The notes: generated by a model not told the origin, from the sequence alone. A stretch of 64,000 nt of DNA from an uncultured Pelagibacteraceae bacterium (GCA_902599335.1 CACKFA010000001.1:1-64000), one strand, 5' to 3'. Positions 51,918 through 62,165 are shown, numbered from the stretch's first letter. Program-made: numbers and translations.

Positions 51918-53019
51918 CGTTAATCAACAGGACCTTCAGCAAGCATTGAATTACTGCCAAGGGGTTATCGAGAAAAGAAGCACACTACCAATTCTTTCAA
52001 ATATTCTGTTAGATGCAAGTAATTCAAAACTTACTATTACTGCAACAGATCTAGATTTAATATTTATACATCAGTTAAATAATGTAGAAATTTTAGAAGA
52101 GGGCAAAACAACTACAACTTCCTCAATAATGTATGATATTATAAGAAAGTTTAACTCAGGAAAAAAAATAAATCTTTCTCTAACAGATATAAGTAAATTA
52201 CAAGTAGAATCCGAAAAATCCATTTTTAATTTGAATTGTATAAGTGCAACAGAGTTTCCGCTTACAGATGAAAATTTTAATCAAAATGAATTTATCATTA
52301 AATCAAAACAACTTTTGAAATTGTTAAATAAGTGCAAATTTTCAGTTTCTAATGATGAAACAAGGCATTATTTAAGTGGTATTTATTTTCATCAAACTGA
52401 AGTGGAGGATAAAAATTATTTAACAGCGGTTGCAACCGATAGTCATAGAATGTCCATTTCAAAACTTAGATTAGAGAAAAAAATTGATTTTGATCCAATA
52501 ATTTTACCTAAAAAAACAATTTTTCAACTTTGTTCTTTGTTGGATAGCTATGATGGAGATGTAAAAGTTTCAAATGTGAAATCAAAAATTAAATTTGAAT
52601 TAAATAATAGTATTTTAATTTCGAAACTAATTGATGGAAAATTTCCTAATTATGTTCAAGTTATACCTAAAAATAATCAAAAAAAACTAGAAATAGATTT
52701 AAAATTATTTTTAAATTCTGTTGATAGAGTAGCATCCGTTTCATTAGATAAAAAAGATGGCGTTAAATTTAACTTATCTAAAGATACTCTAAATCTGTCA
52801 GTAAACAATACAAATAGTGGTGATGGTAAAGAAACTTTAAGTGTTAAGTTTGATCACGATTTAGAAATAAGTTTTAACTCTAGATATTTGATAGATGTTG
52901 CTTCACAACTAGATGGAGAAAGAGTTGAAGTTTTCTTCAATGATACCGGCTCACCAGCATTAATAAAGGATCCGGGTGATTTTGATAGTATTTTTGTTGT
53001 TATGCCTATGAAAGGCTAA
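51907..53019 (+). CDS. dnaN: DNA polymerase III beta subunit
   Basis: RSTLPILSNILLDA, ATDSHRMS, VMPMKG terminus. Confidence 0.97.
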   Translation: MKFNVNQQDLQQALNYCQGVIEKRSTLPILSNILLDASNSKLTITATDLDLIFIHQLNNVEILEEGKTTTTSSIMYDIIRKFNSGKKINLSLTDISKLQVESEKSIFNLNCISATEFPLTDENFNQNEFIIKSKQLLKLLNKCKFSVSNDETRHYLSGIYFHQTEVEDKNYLTAVATDSHRMSISKLRLEKKIDFDPIILPKKTIFQLCSLLDSYDGDVKVSNVKSKIKFELNNSILISKLIDGKFPNYVQVIPKNNQKKLEIDLKLFLNSVDRVASVSLDKKDGVKFNLSKDTLNLSVNNTNSGDGKETLSVKFDHDLEISFNSRYLIDVASQLDGERVEVFFNDTGSPALIKDPGDFDSIFVVMPMKG

Positions 53020-53726
53020 GTAATTAAGTCTAACTCCGAATAAATATTTTTTTCAAGAATTTGAATAAAATTTTCTTTTGGCAATCCTGAAGGAATTGGT
53101 TTTAAAATAGAAATTGTAATAGTTTTATTAGCTTTCTTTTTACCTATTTTAGGCCACACATATCCTGAGTTAATTGCAACTGGCTGACATGTAACATTTA
53201 GCTGTTCATAAATTCTCGAAGCTCCTTTTTTAAATGGTGGTCTTTCATCTGGAAGAACTCTAGTTCCTTGAGGAAAAATAATTAAAGGTCTATTAGAAGT
53301 AGCCATTATTTTCGAAATATCATCAAAAAAACCCAAGTTGTCTTTTGTAACTTTATTTCTTTTTATTGAAATTGAACCTATTTTTTTTAAGTACCAACCA
53401 AATATTGGAATTAACAATAATTCTTTTTTTAAAATAAATATAGGTGAATTAAAAATTGTTTGTAAATAAAAAGTTTCAAACATTGATTGATGAGATGCTG
53501 CTATAAAAAATTTTTTATCATTAATAATATTTTCCCTTCCTTTGATGGAAATTTTTACCGAAAGAACAAATCTTAAACAAAAACTAGCCCAATGACCCAT
53601 TAATTTTCCTCCTACTAAAACAAACTTTTTAGGTAAAAAAAATGATGGTAAAAAAATTATCGAAATAAAAATAATTCCAGTAAAAAATAATATTGAAAAT
53701 AAAAAGTTTCTTATCATTTTTGTCAA
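53016..53726 (-). CDS. plsC: 1-acyl-sn-glycerol-3-phosphate acyltransferase family
   Basis: AASHQSMFET (HX4D-like variant region), IIFPQGTRV, PVAINSG. Confidence 0.9.
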   Translation of the reverse strand: MTKMIRNFLFSILFFTGIIFISIIFLPSFFLPKKFVLVGGKLMGHWASFCLRFVLSVKISIKGRENIINDKKFFIAASHQSMFETFYLQTIFNSPIFILKKELLLIPIFGWYLKKIGSISIKRNKVTKDNLGFFDDISKIMATSNRPLIIFPQGTRVLPDERPPFKKGASRIYEQLNVTCQPVAINSGYVWPKIGKKKANKTITISILKPIPSGLPKENFIQILEKNIYSELDLIT

Positions 53727-53729
53727 AAA

Positions 53730-54944
53730 CTAAATTATATCTTTATGCTTTTGTCTTTTTCTTATTACTTTAATTTTTGATCCCTTTATTAATAATTCTA
53801 TTGGTTTAGGTCTTAAATTATAATTTGAGCTAAGTGACATTCCATAAGCTCCCACATCACATATTGCTATTAAATCTTTTTCTTTCAAAACTTGAAAATT
53901 TTTTAATGTAACAAATTTATCTGTACTTTCACAAATAGGACCTACAAATTCATATGGTTTTTTTGATTTTTTGTTAGATTTTGTAACAGCCAAGGTTTTA
54001 TGAAACGCACCATACAAAGCAGGTCTCATTAAATCGTTCATTGCGGCATCTAAAATTATAAATTTTTTACTTCCGCTATCTTTTATATAGATTATTTTTG
54101 ATACTAATGTACCAGTATCGCCAATGATTGATCTACCTGGCTCAAATATAATTTTAACTTTATGTCTTCTTAAAAATTTAAGAATGGCTGTGTTATATTT
54201 TTTATAATTAAGTTTTTTATTTTTATCTGTGTAAGTAATGCCCATACCTCCACCTAAATCTACAAATTCAAATTTATGATTTGTTTTATTGAGAATTCGA
54301 CTAACTGCTTTAAGCATTTTTTCATAAGGTCTATGGTCTAAAATTTGACTGCCTATATGAACGCTTAGACATTTTAAATCAATATTTTTGCAATTTTTGC
54401 AATAATTTATAATCTCATAAAATGTATTTTTATTTACACCAAATTTATTTTCTTTTTTTCCAGTAGAGATTTGACTTAATGTTTTTGCATCTGTATTAGG
54501 GTTTAGTCTTACACCGATTTTTATTCTTTTATTTTTCGATTTTGCTATTCGGTTTATTTCTTTTATTTCACTTAAAGACTCAGCGTTAATAAGCAAAATT
54601 TTTTTATCAATAGCAAAACTGATTTCACTTGTTGTTTTACCAACACCAGAAAATACTATTTTGGTTGGGTTTATTCCTGCTTTTAGTGCCATCATTAGTT
54701 CTCCTACAGAAACAACATCAGCGCCTAATCCAAATTTTTTAATTTCTCTAATTATATTAACATTTGTATTGGATTTAACTGCAAAGCAAATAAGTGGTGA
54801 AAAAGATCTGAAGTTTTTTTTAAAATTATTAATATTTTCTTTTAATTTAGAATAGGAGTAAGAATAAAATGGAGTTCCAAATTTATTTGCAATTTTTTGG
54901 ACATTGATTTTTTCTATTGTTAATGTTTTATTTGTGTATTTCAT
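53730..54944 (-). CDS. lysA: Diaminopimelate decarboxylase
   Basis: CFAVKSNTNVNII, SVHIGSQI, DLGGGMGITY, GPICESTDKF, CDVGAYGMSLSSNYN. Confidence 0.97.
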   Translation of the reverse strand: MKYTNKTLTIEKINVQKIANKFGTPFYSYSYSKLKENINNFKKNFRSFSPLICFAVKSNTNVNIIREIKKFGLGADVVSVGELMMALKAGINPTKIVFSGVGKTTSEISFAIDKKILLINAESLSEIKEINRIAKSKNKRIKIGVRLNPNTDAKTLSQISTGKKENKFGVNKNTFYEIINYCKNCKNIDLKCLSVHIGSQILDHRPYEKMLKAVSRILNKTNHKFEFVDLGGGMGITYTDKNKKLNYKKYNTAILKFLRRHKVKIIFEPGRSIIGDTGTLVSKIIYIKDSGSKKFIILDAAMNDLMRPALYGAFHKTLAVTKSNKKSKKPYEFVGPICESTDKFVTLKNFQVLKEKDLIAICDVGAYGMSLSSNYNLRPKPIELLIKGSKIKVIRKRQKHKDII

Positions 54945-55075
54945 TAAGTTAAGTTAATTGAAACCTCTTTTATTTCTGCTTTTTTATCTGGATCTACGTA
55001 TTTAGGATCACCTTTTTTCCCACAAGAAATAACTGCACAAAATAATACTAAAATTATAGTAAATTTTTTAATCAT
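54944..55075 (-). CDS. Small LptM/YifL-like lipoprotein, 43 aa (not in supplied ORF track)
   Basis: MIKKFTIILVLFCAVISCGKKGDPKYVDPDKKAEIKEVSINLT; lipobox VISC followed by GKKGDP; overlaps argH stop and lysA start. Confidence 0.8.
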   Translation of the reverse strand: MIKKFTIILVLFCAVISCGKKGDPKYVDPDKKAEIKEVSINLT

Positions 55076-56463
55076 TTATCTTTTTTATATTTCATTATCA
55101 TTTTTTTAATATTATCAAAAGAAGTTCCACCATAAGATTTTTTTGAGTTAATTGAATTTTTTAAATTAAATACTTTTAATACATTATCTTTAAGTTTAGG
55201 TTCAATTTTTCTTAATTCCTCTAAAGTTAATTCATTTAATTTCTTTTTTCTTTTTTCAGCAAAATTAACTACAGCAGCAGTTTTTTGATATGCTTTTCTA
55301 AAAGACATTGAGTGATTTTTCACAAGATAGTCAGCTAAATCAGTTGCTGTAGTGTACCCAGAATTAGCAAGTTCCAACATTTTATTCTTATTTGGATTAC
55401 AATTTTTTAGTATTTCATCAAAAATTTTTAAACAATTATTTAGATTGTCATTAGATTTGAAAACAATCTCTTTATCGTCTTGCAAATCTTTAAAATAAGA
55501 CAATGGTAAGCCTTTTAAAATTGTAAGCATTGAAAATAAATTTCCATAAGCATTTCCTGATTTTCCACGCAAATACTCTAGAAGATCAGGATTCTTCTTT
55601 TGTGGCATTATGGATGATCCAGTAACAACTTTATCAGATAAATTTATCAAGTTAAAACCATCAGAATTCCAAATAATTAGCTCTTCAGCAATTCTAGAAA
55701 TATGCATAGCACACACAGATGAAGCATATAAAAAATCTAAAACAAAGTCTCTATCTGAAACAGTATCTATAGAATTATTTGTTGGTATTTTAAAACCAAG
55801 TTTTTTAGTTGTATAATTTCTATCTATATTAAATGATGTTCCTGCTAAAGCTGCAACACCTAACGGATTTTCATTTAAACTGTCTAAATTATTAGAAAAT
55901 CTCTTTTTGTCCCTATTAAACATTTCTACATAACACATTAAATAATGTGCAAAAGAAATAGCTTGGGCATTTTTAAGATGTGTAAATCCAGGCATAATAG
56001 TCTCAACATTTTTTTCAGCTAACTTAATTGTACTCTTAATAACTTTATTAATGTTGCTATTTATTTCGTTAGTTGAATTTTTCATCCAAATTTTAAAATC
56101 AGTAATTACTTGATCATTTCTTGATCTTGCAGTGTGAACATAGCCAGCTTCTTCACCTATAATATGAAAAAGTCTCTTTTCGATATTCATATGAATATCT
56201 TCATATTTTTTATTAAACTCAAATTTATTTTTTGTGATTTCCTTATCAATTTTTGTTAGTCCATAAATAATTTTATTTTTTATTTTAAAAGAAATTATTT
56301 TTTGTTTAAAAAGCATTTCAACATGAGCAATCGATCCCTGGATGTCTTCTTTATAAAGTCTTTTATCAACATCTATTGAATTACCGACTTTTTGAAACAA
56401 ACTTGATGCATTTTTTTTTATACGTGTGCTCCAAATTGCTTGGTTGTTTTTATTTTTTGCCAT
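55072..56463 (-). CDS. argH: Argininosuccinate lyase
   Basis: HTARSRNDQVITDFKIW, PGFTHLKNAQAISFAHYL, GSSIMPQKKNPDLLEYLRGKSG. Confidence 0.98.
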   Translation of the reverse strand: MAKNKNNQAIWSTRIKKNASSLFQKVGNSIDVDKRLYKEDIQGSIAHVEMLFKQKIISFKIKNKIIYGLTKIDKEITKNKFEFNKKYEDIHMNIEKRLFHIIGEEAGYVHTARSRNDQVITDFKIWMKNSTNEINSNINKVIKSTIKLAEKNVETIMPGFTHLKNAQAISFAHYLMCYVEMFNRDKKRFSNNLDSLNENPLGVAALAGTSFNIDRNYTTKKLGFKIPTNNSIDTVSDRDFVLDFLYASSVCAMHISRIAEELIIWNSDGFNLINLSDKVVTGSSIMPQKKNPDLLEYLRGKSGNAYGNLFSMLTILKGLPLSYFKDLQDDKEIVFKSNDNLNNCLKIFDEILKNCNPNKNKMLELANSGYTTATDLADYLVKNHSMSFRKAYQKTAAVVNFAEKRKKKLNELTLEELRKIEPKLKDNVLKVFNLKNSINSKKSYGGTSFDNIKKMIMKYKKDK

Positions 56464-56487
56464 GATATTTAATTATACCTATTTAAC

Positions 56488-56997
56488 ATGAGATTTTTAA
56501 TAATATTTATTTTTTTGATAACAAATGTTGTGGCTGAAGAACTACCTGGTATTAAAAATATTGTAATCCATAAAACACCAAAAACATATGATAATGTTAT
56601 TTTTTTAGACAAAAAAGATCAAAAAATTAATATCAATGAATATAATGGCAACTTATTGATATTGAATTTTTGGGCGGTCTGGTGTGAACCTTGCAAAGAA
56701 GAAATGCCATCTTTAGATAAACTCCAAGCTAATCCAGAATTGGATAAAATAAAAATTTTTGCAATTAATATTGGGAAAGAGACTTTAGACAAAGTTAATA
56801 AATTTTTTATAGATCTTAAAATTAAAAACTTCGAACCTTATTTTGATCCACCTACTACATTAGCAAAAACGTTTTCTTTAAGAGGTGTTCCTACAACAAT
56901 TCTAATTAATAAAGAAGGTCAAGAATTTGCTAGAATAATGGGTTCAATTGATTTTGAAGATAAAAATTTTATTAATTGGATAAAAAAATATAACTAA
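56488..56997 (+). CDS. TlpA-like thiol:disulfide oxidoreductase
   Basis: Signal peptide; NFWAVWCEPCKEEMPSLDKL; GVPTTILINKEG. Confidence 0.93.
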   Translation: MRFLIIFIFLITNVVAEELPGIKNIVIHKTPKTYDNVIFLDKKDQKININEYNGNLLILNFWAVWCEPCKEEMPSLDKLQANPELDKIKIFAINIGKETLDKVNKFFIDLKIKNFEPYFDPPTTLAKTFSLRGVPTTILINKEGQEFARIMGSIDFEDKNFINWIKKYN

Positions 56998-57197
56998 TTT
57001 TTAAAAAAATAAGCAAAGCCAACCAAAGCAATAATAGCAATAAACTGTAAAATAACTCTTAGCTGCATCAATTTATTTGAATATTTTTTACTAGCTTCTC
57101 CACCTTTAAAAAGAGTACCTATACCTAAAATTAAAACTATTCCAACAGCAATCAAAAGTGCTATTGATAAAACTTTTACAAATATTCCTGATATCAT
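56994..57197 (-). CDS. Twin-transmembrane (HIG1-domain-like) small protein
   Basis: 67 aa, two TM helices flanking FKGGEASKKYSNKLMQLRVILQFIAI. Confidence 0.8.
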   Translation of the reverse strand: MISGIFVKVLSIALLIAVGIVLILGIGTLFKGGEASKKYSNKLMQLRVILQFIAIIALVGFAYFFKN

Positions 57198-57248
57198 AAT
57201 TTTTTATTTTAGATTGTTTTTTGAAATAAAATACATAATTTATCAACT

Positions 57249-57899
57249 ATGACATTTTGCCTAGATTCAATAATAATTAAACCAGAAAATGGTGTTGAAA
57301 TTAAAAATGCAATTATTTTGCTTCATGGTTATGGAGGTGATGGAAAAGATATAAGTATGCTATCCTTAAACTGGAAAAGACATATGCCTAATACGGTTTT
57401 TATTTGTCCTAATGGTCATGAGCCATGCGCAATTAATCCCTCTGGTTATCAATGGTTTGATTTAACAAAGGAGGATTCTGATTACATTTTAGAGCAATCA
57501 ATTAAAGCCGAGGAAGTTTTAAAGAAATTTATTAATGAAATAAAACAAGAATTTAAGTTGTCAAATAATCAAATATGTTTATCAGGATTCAGTCAGGGAT
57601 GCATGATGTCTTTGAATGTTGGTCTTACACTTGAAGAAAAATTTTTATGTATAGTTGGTTTTTCTGGAAAGATAATAAATCAAACAGATTTAAAAAATAG
57701 AATCAAAAATAATACTGAAATATTACTTATTCATGGTGAAGCTGATCAAATTGTCTCATCAACACATTTACTAGAAGCAAAAGATTTTTTAATTAGAAAC
57801 AATGTTAAAGTTGATACATTGTTGATAAAAAATTGTGATCATCATATTCCTATTGAGGCATCAAGTACAGCTTTAAATTTTCTTTTAAAAAAACTTTAG
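57249..57899 (+). CDS. Phospholipase/carboxylesterase family alpha/beta hydrolase
   Basis: IILLHGYGGDGKDI, ICLSGFSQGCMMSLN, HGEADQIV, DHHIP. Confidence 0.92.
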   Translation: MTFCLDSIIIKPENGVEIKNAIILLHGYGGDGKDISMLSLNWKRHMPNTVFICPNGHEPCAINPSGYQWFDLTKEDSDYILEQSIKAEEVLKKFINEIKQEFKLSNNQICLSGFSQGCMMSLNVGLTLEEKFLCIVGFSGKIINQTDLKNRIKNNTEILLIHGEADQIVSSTHLLEAKDFLIRNNVKVDTLLIKNCDHHIPIEASSTALNFLLKKL

Positions 57900-57943
57900 C
57901 ATCTCTTATTATTGATAAAATTGTTTAACTAAGTTAAAATTAG

Positions 57944-58516
57944 TTGATGAATAATTTTATTGAACAAAATGTTTCTTTAGAAAAGTGTCCAGCATTAGTA
58001 CTTAATGCGGACTATAGGCCATTAAGTTATTATCCTCTATCTTTATGGTCCTGGCAGGATACAGTTAAATCAGTTTTCCTTGATCGAGTTACTATTGTTA
58101 GTAATTACGATAGAATCATTAGAAGTCCATCATTTAACATGAAGCTACCAAGTGTGATAGCATTAAAAGATTATATTATTCCTCAAGCTAAACCAAGTTT
58201 TACTAGATTTAATGTATTTTTAAGAGATAAATTTTCTTGCCAGTATTGCGGAAGTAAAGATGAATTAACTTTTGACCATTTATTGCCAAGATCTAAAGGG
58301 GGAGAAACTAATTGGGATAATGTTGTGACAGCTTGTTCTGCATGCAATGTGAAAAAAGGTGGAAAACTATTAAAAAATTCAGGTATGAAGTTGCATCAGT
58401 ACCCTTATCGACCATCAACAGAGGATCTACACAAAAATGGTAAAAACTTTCCACCAAATTTTTTACATAAAAGTTGGGTAGATTATTTGTACTGGGATGT
58501 AGAATTAGAAAATTAA
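57944..58516 (+). CDS. HNH endonuclease family protein
   Basis: CQYCGSKDELTFDHLLPRSKGGETNWDNVVTACSACNVKKG. Confidence 0.93.
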   Translation: MMNNFIEQNVSLEKCPALVLNADYRPLSYYPLSLWSWQDTVKSVFLDRVTIVSNYDRIIRSPSFNMKLPSVIALKDYIIPQAKPSFTRFNVFLRDKFSCQYCGSKDELTFDHLLPRSKGGETNWDNVVTACSACNVKKGGKLLKNSGMKLHQYPYRPSTEDLHKNGKNFPPNFLHKSWVDYLYWDVELEN

Positions 58517-58534
58517 TTTCTTGTCTCCAGACTT

Positions 58535-59701
58535 ATGGATATAAAATTATACAGGCCAGAAATAGATGGTTTGAGAGGGCTTGCAATTATTTTTATAATT
58601 TTATCTCATCTTGATAATACAATCTTTTCTAGTGGGGGTGTAAATATTTTTTTTGTTATAAGTGGATACCTGATATCAAATATATTTATTAATCAAAATT
58701 TAAATTTACGAAAATTTTATAAAACTAGATTTTTTAAATTATACCCATCAGTATTTATTAGTGCATCAATTTGTTTAATTTTTTTTGTGTTTATAGGTAA
58801 TTTAGAAAATTTCTTAACAATATTTAGATCATATATTTTTACAATTTTTGGAATTTTAAATATTTATCTATATAAAATAAATAACGTATATGGATTAGAA
58901 AATATTATAAATCCATTTTTACCAATTTGGGCATTTTGTGTAATATTACAATTTTATCTAATTTTTCCAATAATACTTAAATTAATTTACAAATTAAAAT
59001 TTAAATTTAATTTAGGAAATGATTTTGTAGTTTATTCTTTACTTTTTATCACGATTTTTTCATTTCTTACTTTTTTTATTTTTAGAGATAATTCTTATTT
59101 TAATTTTTATTCACCATTGTCAAGATTTTGGCAATTTTTTGCAGGTTCATTAGTTTTCTTTTTAATTAATTTTAAAAAAAAAGTTAATATAAATGGAATG
59201 AGCTTTGTAGCTTTGGTCTTAATTATAATATGGCAATTATTTTTACAAGATCTTTTATATTTTAGATACATTCAGATTTTACTTACAATAGCAACCGTTT
59301 TATTTTTATTAACAAACAACGGCAACTTTATAAATAAATTTTTATCAATTAAGTATTTTACATATATAGGCAAAGTTTCTTATCCTTTATATTTAATACA
59401 TATGCCAGTTATTTTTTTTATATATACATGGTTTGAGAACTATATTTTTCAGGTATCATTGTTTGCTCTTATTTTAATAACATTCACATTAATAAATTTA
59501 CGTAACTTTCAAATATTAAATTTAATCAATGAAAAAATATTTTTATATAGACAAATTATAATTACAAATATTTTTGTATTTTTTTTTATAATTGGGATTG
59601 TTTTTAACAATTCCAAAAATTTACTTTATTATGAAAAAAAAATAGAAAATTTTGTTTTTAATTTAAATTTAATTTATAAAAAAAATAATTCATTAATTTA
59701 A
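58535..59701 (+). CDS. OafA/YrhL-like acyltransferase-3 membrane domain
   Basis: YRPEIDGLRGLAIIFIILSHLD, VFFVISGYLISNIF-like, ten or so TM helices; ends at TAA 59699..59701. Confidence 0.9.
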   Translation: MDIKLYRPEIDGLRGLAIIFIILSHLDNTIFSSGGVNIFFVISGYLISNIFINQNLNLRKFYKTRFFKLYPSVFISASICLIFFVFIGNLENFLTIFRSYIFTIFGILNIYLYKINNVYGLENIINPFLPIWAFCVILQFYLIFPIILKLIYKLKFKFNLGNDFVVYSLLFITIFSFLTFFIFRDNSYFNFYSPLSRFWQFFAGSLVFFLINFKKKVNINGMSFVALVLIIIWQLFLQDLLYFRYIQILLTIATVLFLLTNNGNFINKFLSIKYFTYIGKVSYPLYLIHMPVIFFIYTWFENYIFQVSLFALILITFTLINLRNFQILNLINEKIFLYRQIIITNIFVFFFIIGIVFNNSKNLLYYEKKIENFVFNLNLIYKKNNSLI

Positions 59702-59710
59702 GATGAAAAT

Positions 59711-60568
59711 ATGCAAGCTTATGACTTAATTGTTGGTAAAGATAAAAAAAAATGTTTTGATAGAAAAATGACAAATGCAGAAGAGTACTTATTAAACTGC
59801 AGTTTTTCAAATAATTTTAATGAAAAAAATTTTATACTTATTGGTAGTTCTCAAACTTCTTCATATGGATATTATTTAAAAAATAAACTCAAAAATTTTA
59901 ATTTTTATTATTTTTCAGCAGGTAGTTTAACTTATACAATTCCAAAAAAATTTTTAGAATACAAAAAAACTAATCCAAAAAAGTTTTTTTCAGATAAAAA
60001 TTTGGTAGTAGAAGTTTTTAAAAAAACCCTATTAGCAAGAGATATAATTCTCTCATCTGAGAAAGAAACTTATGTTTTAATTGGTGGTAGGTTCTCATTA
60101 ATTTTAAATAATTCTTATTTTAATAATCAAGAAAATGGAATTGAATTAAGAAAAGAACCTTCTTTAGTTATAGATAAAGAGATGCTTGACGAAAATTTTA
60201 GAGAAAATATTCAAGAAATAGCAAAAAAAAGTAATGTGAAAATAATACTTGTCTATCCCATTCCAGAAGTGGGATTTGATCCAAAAATCAGATTAAAGAA
60301 ATATAAATTTTTTTCAGGCAACCTTACAGATACATCCTATGAAGTCTATAAACAAAGAAATAAAAAAACATTTGAATTTTTAGACAGCATTGAAGGAGAA
60401 AATATATTGAGAGTATATCCTCATAAAAAGTTCTGTAATACTTATGTAAAAAAAAGATGTATAACGCATTCTGAAAATTTTATTTTTTATAGTGATAGTT
60501 TTCACCTTTCAAAAAAAGGATCGGAACTTGTGAGTGAATTTATTTTAGACGAATTAAAAATAAACTAG
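59711..60568 (+). CDS. SGNH-domain protein, same frame as the upstream acyltransferase across one stop codon
   Basis: FILIGSSQTSSYGYYL; C-terminal FYSDSFHLSKKGSELVSEFI; 59711-58535=1176, divisible by 3. Confidence 0.82.
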   Translation: MQAYDLIVGKDKKKCFDRKMTNAEEYLLNCSFSNNFNEKNFILIGSSQTSSYGYYLKNKLKNFNFYYFSAGSLTYTIPKKFLEYKKTNPKKFFSDKNLVVEVFKKTLLARDIILSSEKETYVLIGGRFSLILNNSYFNNQENGIELRKEPSLVIDKEMLDENFRENIQEIAKKSNVKIILVYPIPEVGFDPKIRLKKYKFFSGNLTDTSYEVYKQRNKKTFEFLDSIEGENILRVYPHKKFCNTYVKKRCITHSENFIFYSDSFHLSKKGSELVSEFILDELKIN

Positions 60569-61098
60569 TATTTTTCAGAAACTTTTATTGCAATTTTTGA
60601 TCCTGTTTTAATTAATTTATCTAATAAGAAATAGGGACCTTTTTTTGTTGCACCTTTTTCATAAGCAATATCTTTATGATTTAGTTCATCTTCTCTAAAT
60701 TTAGTTATTTTTTTTTTTAGTTTTACTTCATTTTTATCAAGTTGTTTTATTTGATTTAGGTAATGTTCATCAATAACTTCCTCTACTGAGGCTGTGCACA
60801 GCATAGCAGCTTTCTTTCCAAGCAAAGTTGAACCAAAACCCAATCCCACACCTAATAAATCCCACAATGGTAAAAATTTTGTCGGCTTTATGTTTCTTTT
60901 TTTAATTTCTTCTTCAAAAAAATCAGAATGTTCTTTTTCATGAACTTTCATCTCTTCAATTGTTTTTTTTAAAGCATCATCTTTGACTAACGTGTCTAGT
61001 GCAAGTAACTGTCCTTCATAAATTTTAACTGCACCTCGCTCTCCTGCATGATCAACTCTAATAAATTCTTCTATTTTTTTCTTACTAATTTTTGTCAT
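60565..61098 (-). CDS. coq7: Demethoxyubiquinone hydroxylase (COQ7 family)
   Basis: IRVDHAGERGAVKIYEGQL, VHEKEHSDFFE, FREDELNHKDIAYEKGA. Confidence 0.95.
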   Translation of the reverse strand: MTKISKKKIEEFIRVDHAGERGAVKIYEGQLLALDTLVKDDALKKTIEEMKVHEKEHSDFFEEEIKKRNIKPTKFLPLWDLLGVGLGFGSTLLGKKAAMLCTASVEEVIDEHYLNQIKQLDKNEVKLKKKITKFREDELNHKDIAYEKGATKKGPYFLLDKLIKTGSKIAIKVSEKY

Positions 61099-61567
61099 AA
61101 TTTAAATAAGCTTTTGCTGTAAAATAAATAATTAAAATTGATATTATAATATTGTAAATTGTAAGAGATAGTCCTAAAATTTTAAATGTAACATCTTTGC
61201 AACTTACATTTTTTTCTTGTAATTGTTTTAAAATGTCTTCTTTTGATAACAGATTGGACCCATTTTTTAAATCACAAACCAAAGACTCCTCTATAAAACC
61301 TTGCTCAATACCCAAATGATATAAAGATAAAATAGTAGCTGCTAAAAAAATTAAAATTAGAGAAAAAATGAAATATTTTTCAAGATGAATAAATTTATAA
61401 TTTAATAAAATAATTATTAATGCTAACAGGTATGGAATTCTTTCCAGTATACATAAGTTACAAGGTTGATGACCTAAAACATATTCAATAAAAAATGCTG
61501 AAGATAAAGCAATAATGCAAATTAAAAAAATTAACTTTAATGTTATTGTTTTATTAATCTCAACCAT
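61085..61567 (-). CDS. DsbB-like disulfide bond formation protein
   Basis: EYVLGHQPCNLCILERIPYLLA; four TM helices; second Cys pair. Confidence 0.92.
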   Translation of the reverse strand: MVEINKTITLKLIFLICIIALSSAFFIEYVLGHQPCNLCILERIPYLLALIIILLNYKFIHLEKYFIFSLILIFLAATILSLYHLGIEQGFIEESLVCDLKNGSNLLSKEDILKQLQEKNVSCKDVTFKILGLSLTIYNIIISILIIYFTAKAYLNYDKN

Positions 61568-62165
61568 TAAATTTAAAAATTAAATATATTATAACTGATA
61601 TTATAACTATAATTATTCCAATTATGGTGAACCATTTTGATCCATGTTTTTCCATGTACTCTGTAAATAATTCTCCAAATCTATAAGATAAATAGGCAAC
61701 TATAAAAAATCTCAGGCTTCTTGAAATTAAACTAACAATTATAAAAATAGGGAGATTAAAAGCAATTAAACCACTTGAAATCGTAAAAGCTTTATAAGGT
61801 AATGGAGTAAAGCCAGCTAAAAAAAGAATACTCAGCCATGTGAGGAATCCACTACCTTGAGACATGCTTAATTTTAAATTTTCAACCTTATCTTGATAAC
61901 CATAAAATTCGATTAAATACATTGCTAAATCAAAAAATAAATAACCTATCAAATATCCAAAGATTCCTCCAAGAACTGAAAATATTGATGCTATTAAAAA
62001 TATTTTCAGATATTCTTTTTTTTTAGCAATAACCATTGGGATTATCATTGCATCTGGAGGTATAGGAAAAAAAGAACTTTCTATAAAAGATACAAGCCCT
62101 AAATAAAAATTTGAACTTTTATGTGCGGCTAATTCTAAACATTTTTTGTAAAGTGTTTGAAACAT
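61560..62165 (-). CDS. YqaA/DedA-family membrane protein
   Basis: FIESSFFPIPPDAMIIPMVIAKKKEYLKIFLIASIFSVLGGIFGYLIGY, AGFTPLPYKAFTISSG. Confidence 0.9.
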   Translation of the reverse strand: MFQTLYKKCLELAAHKSSNFYLGLVSFIESSFFPIPPDAMIIPMVIAKKKEYLKIFLIASIFSVLGGIFGYLIGYLFFDLAMYLIEFYGYQDKVENLKLSMSQGSGFLTWLSILFLAGFTPLPYKAFTISSGLIAFNLPIFIIVSLISRSLRFFIVAYLSYRFGELFTEYMEKHGSKWFTIIGIIIVIISVIIYLIFKFNG

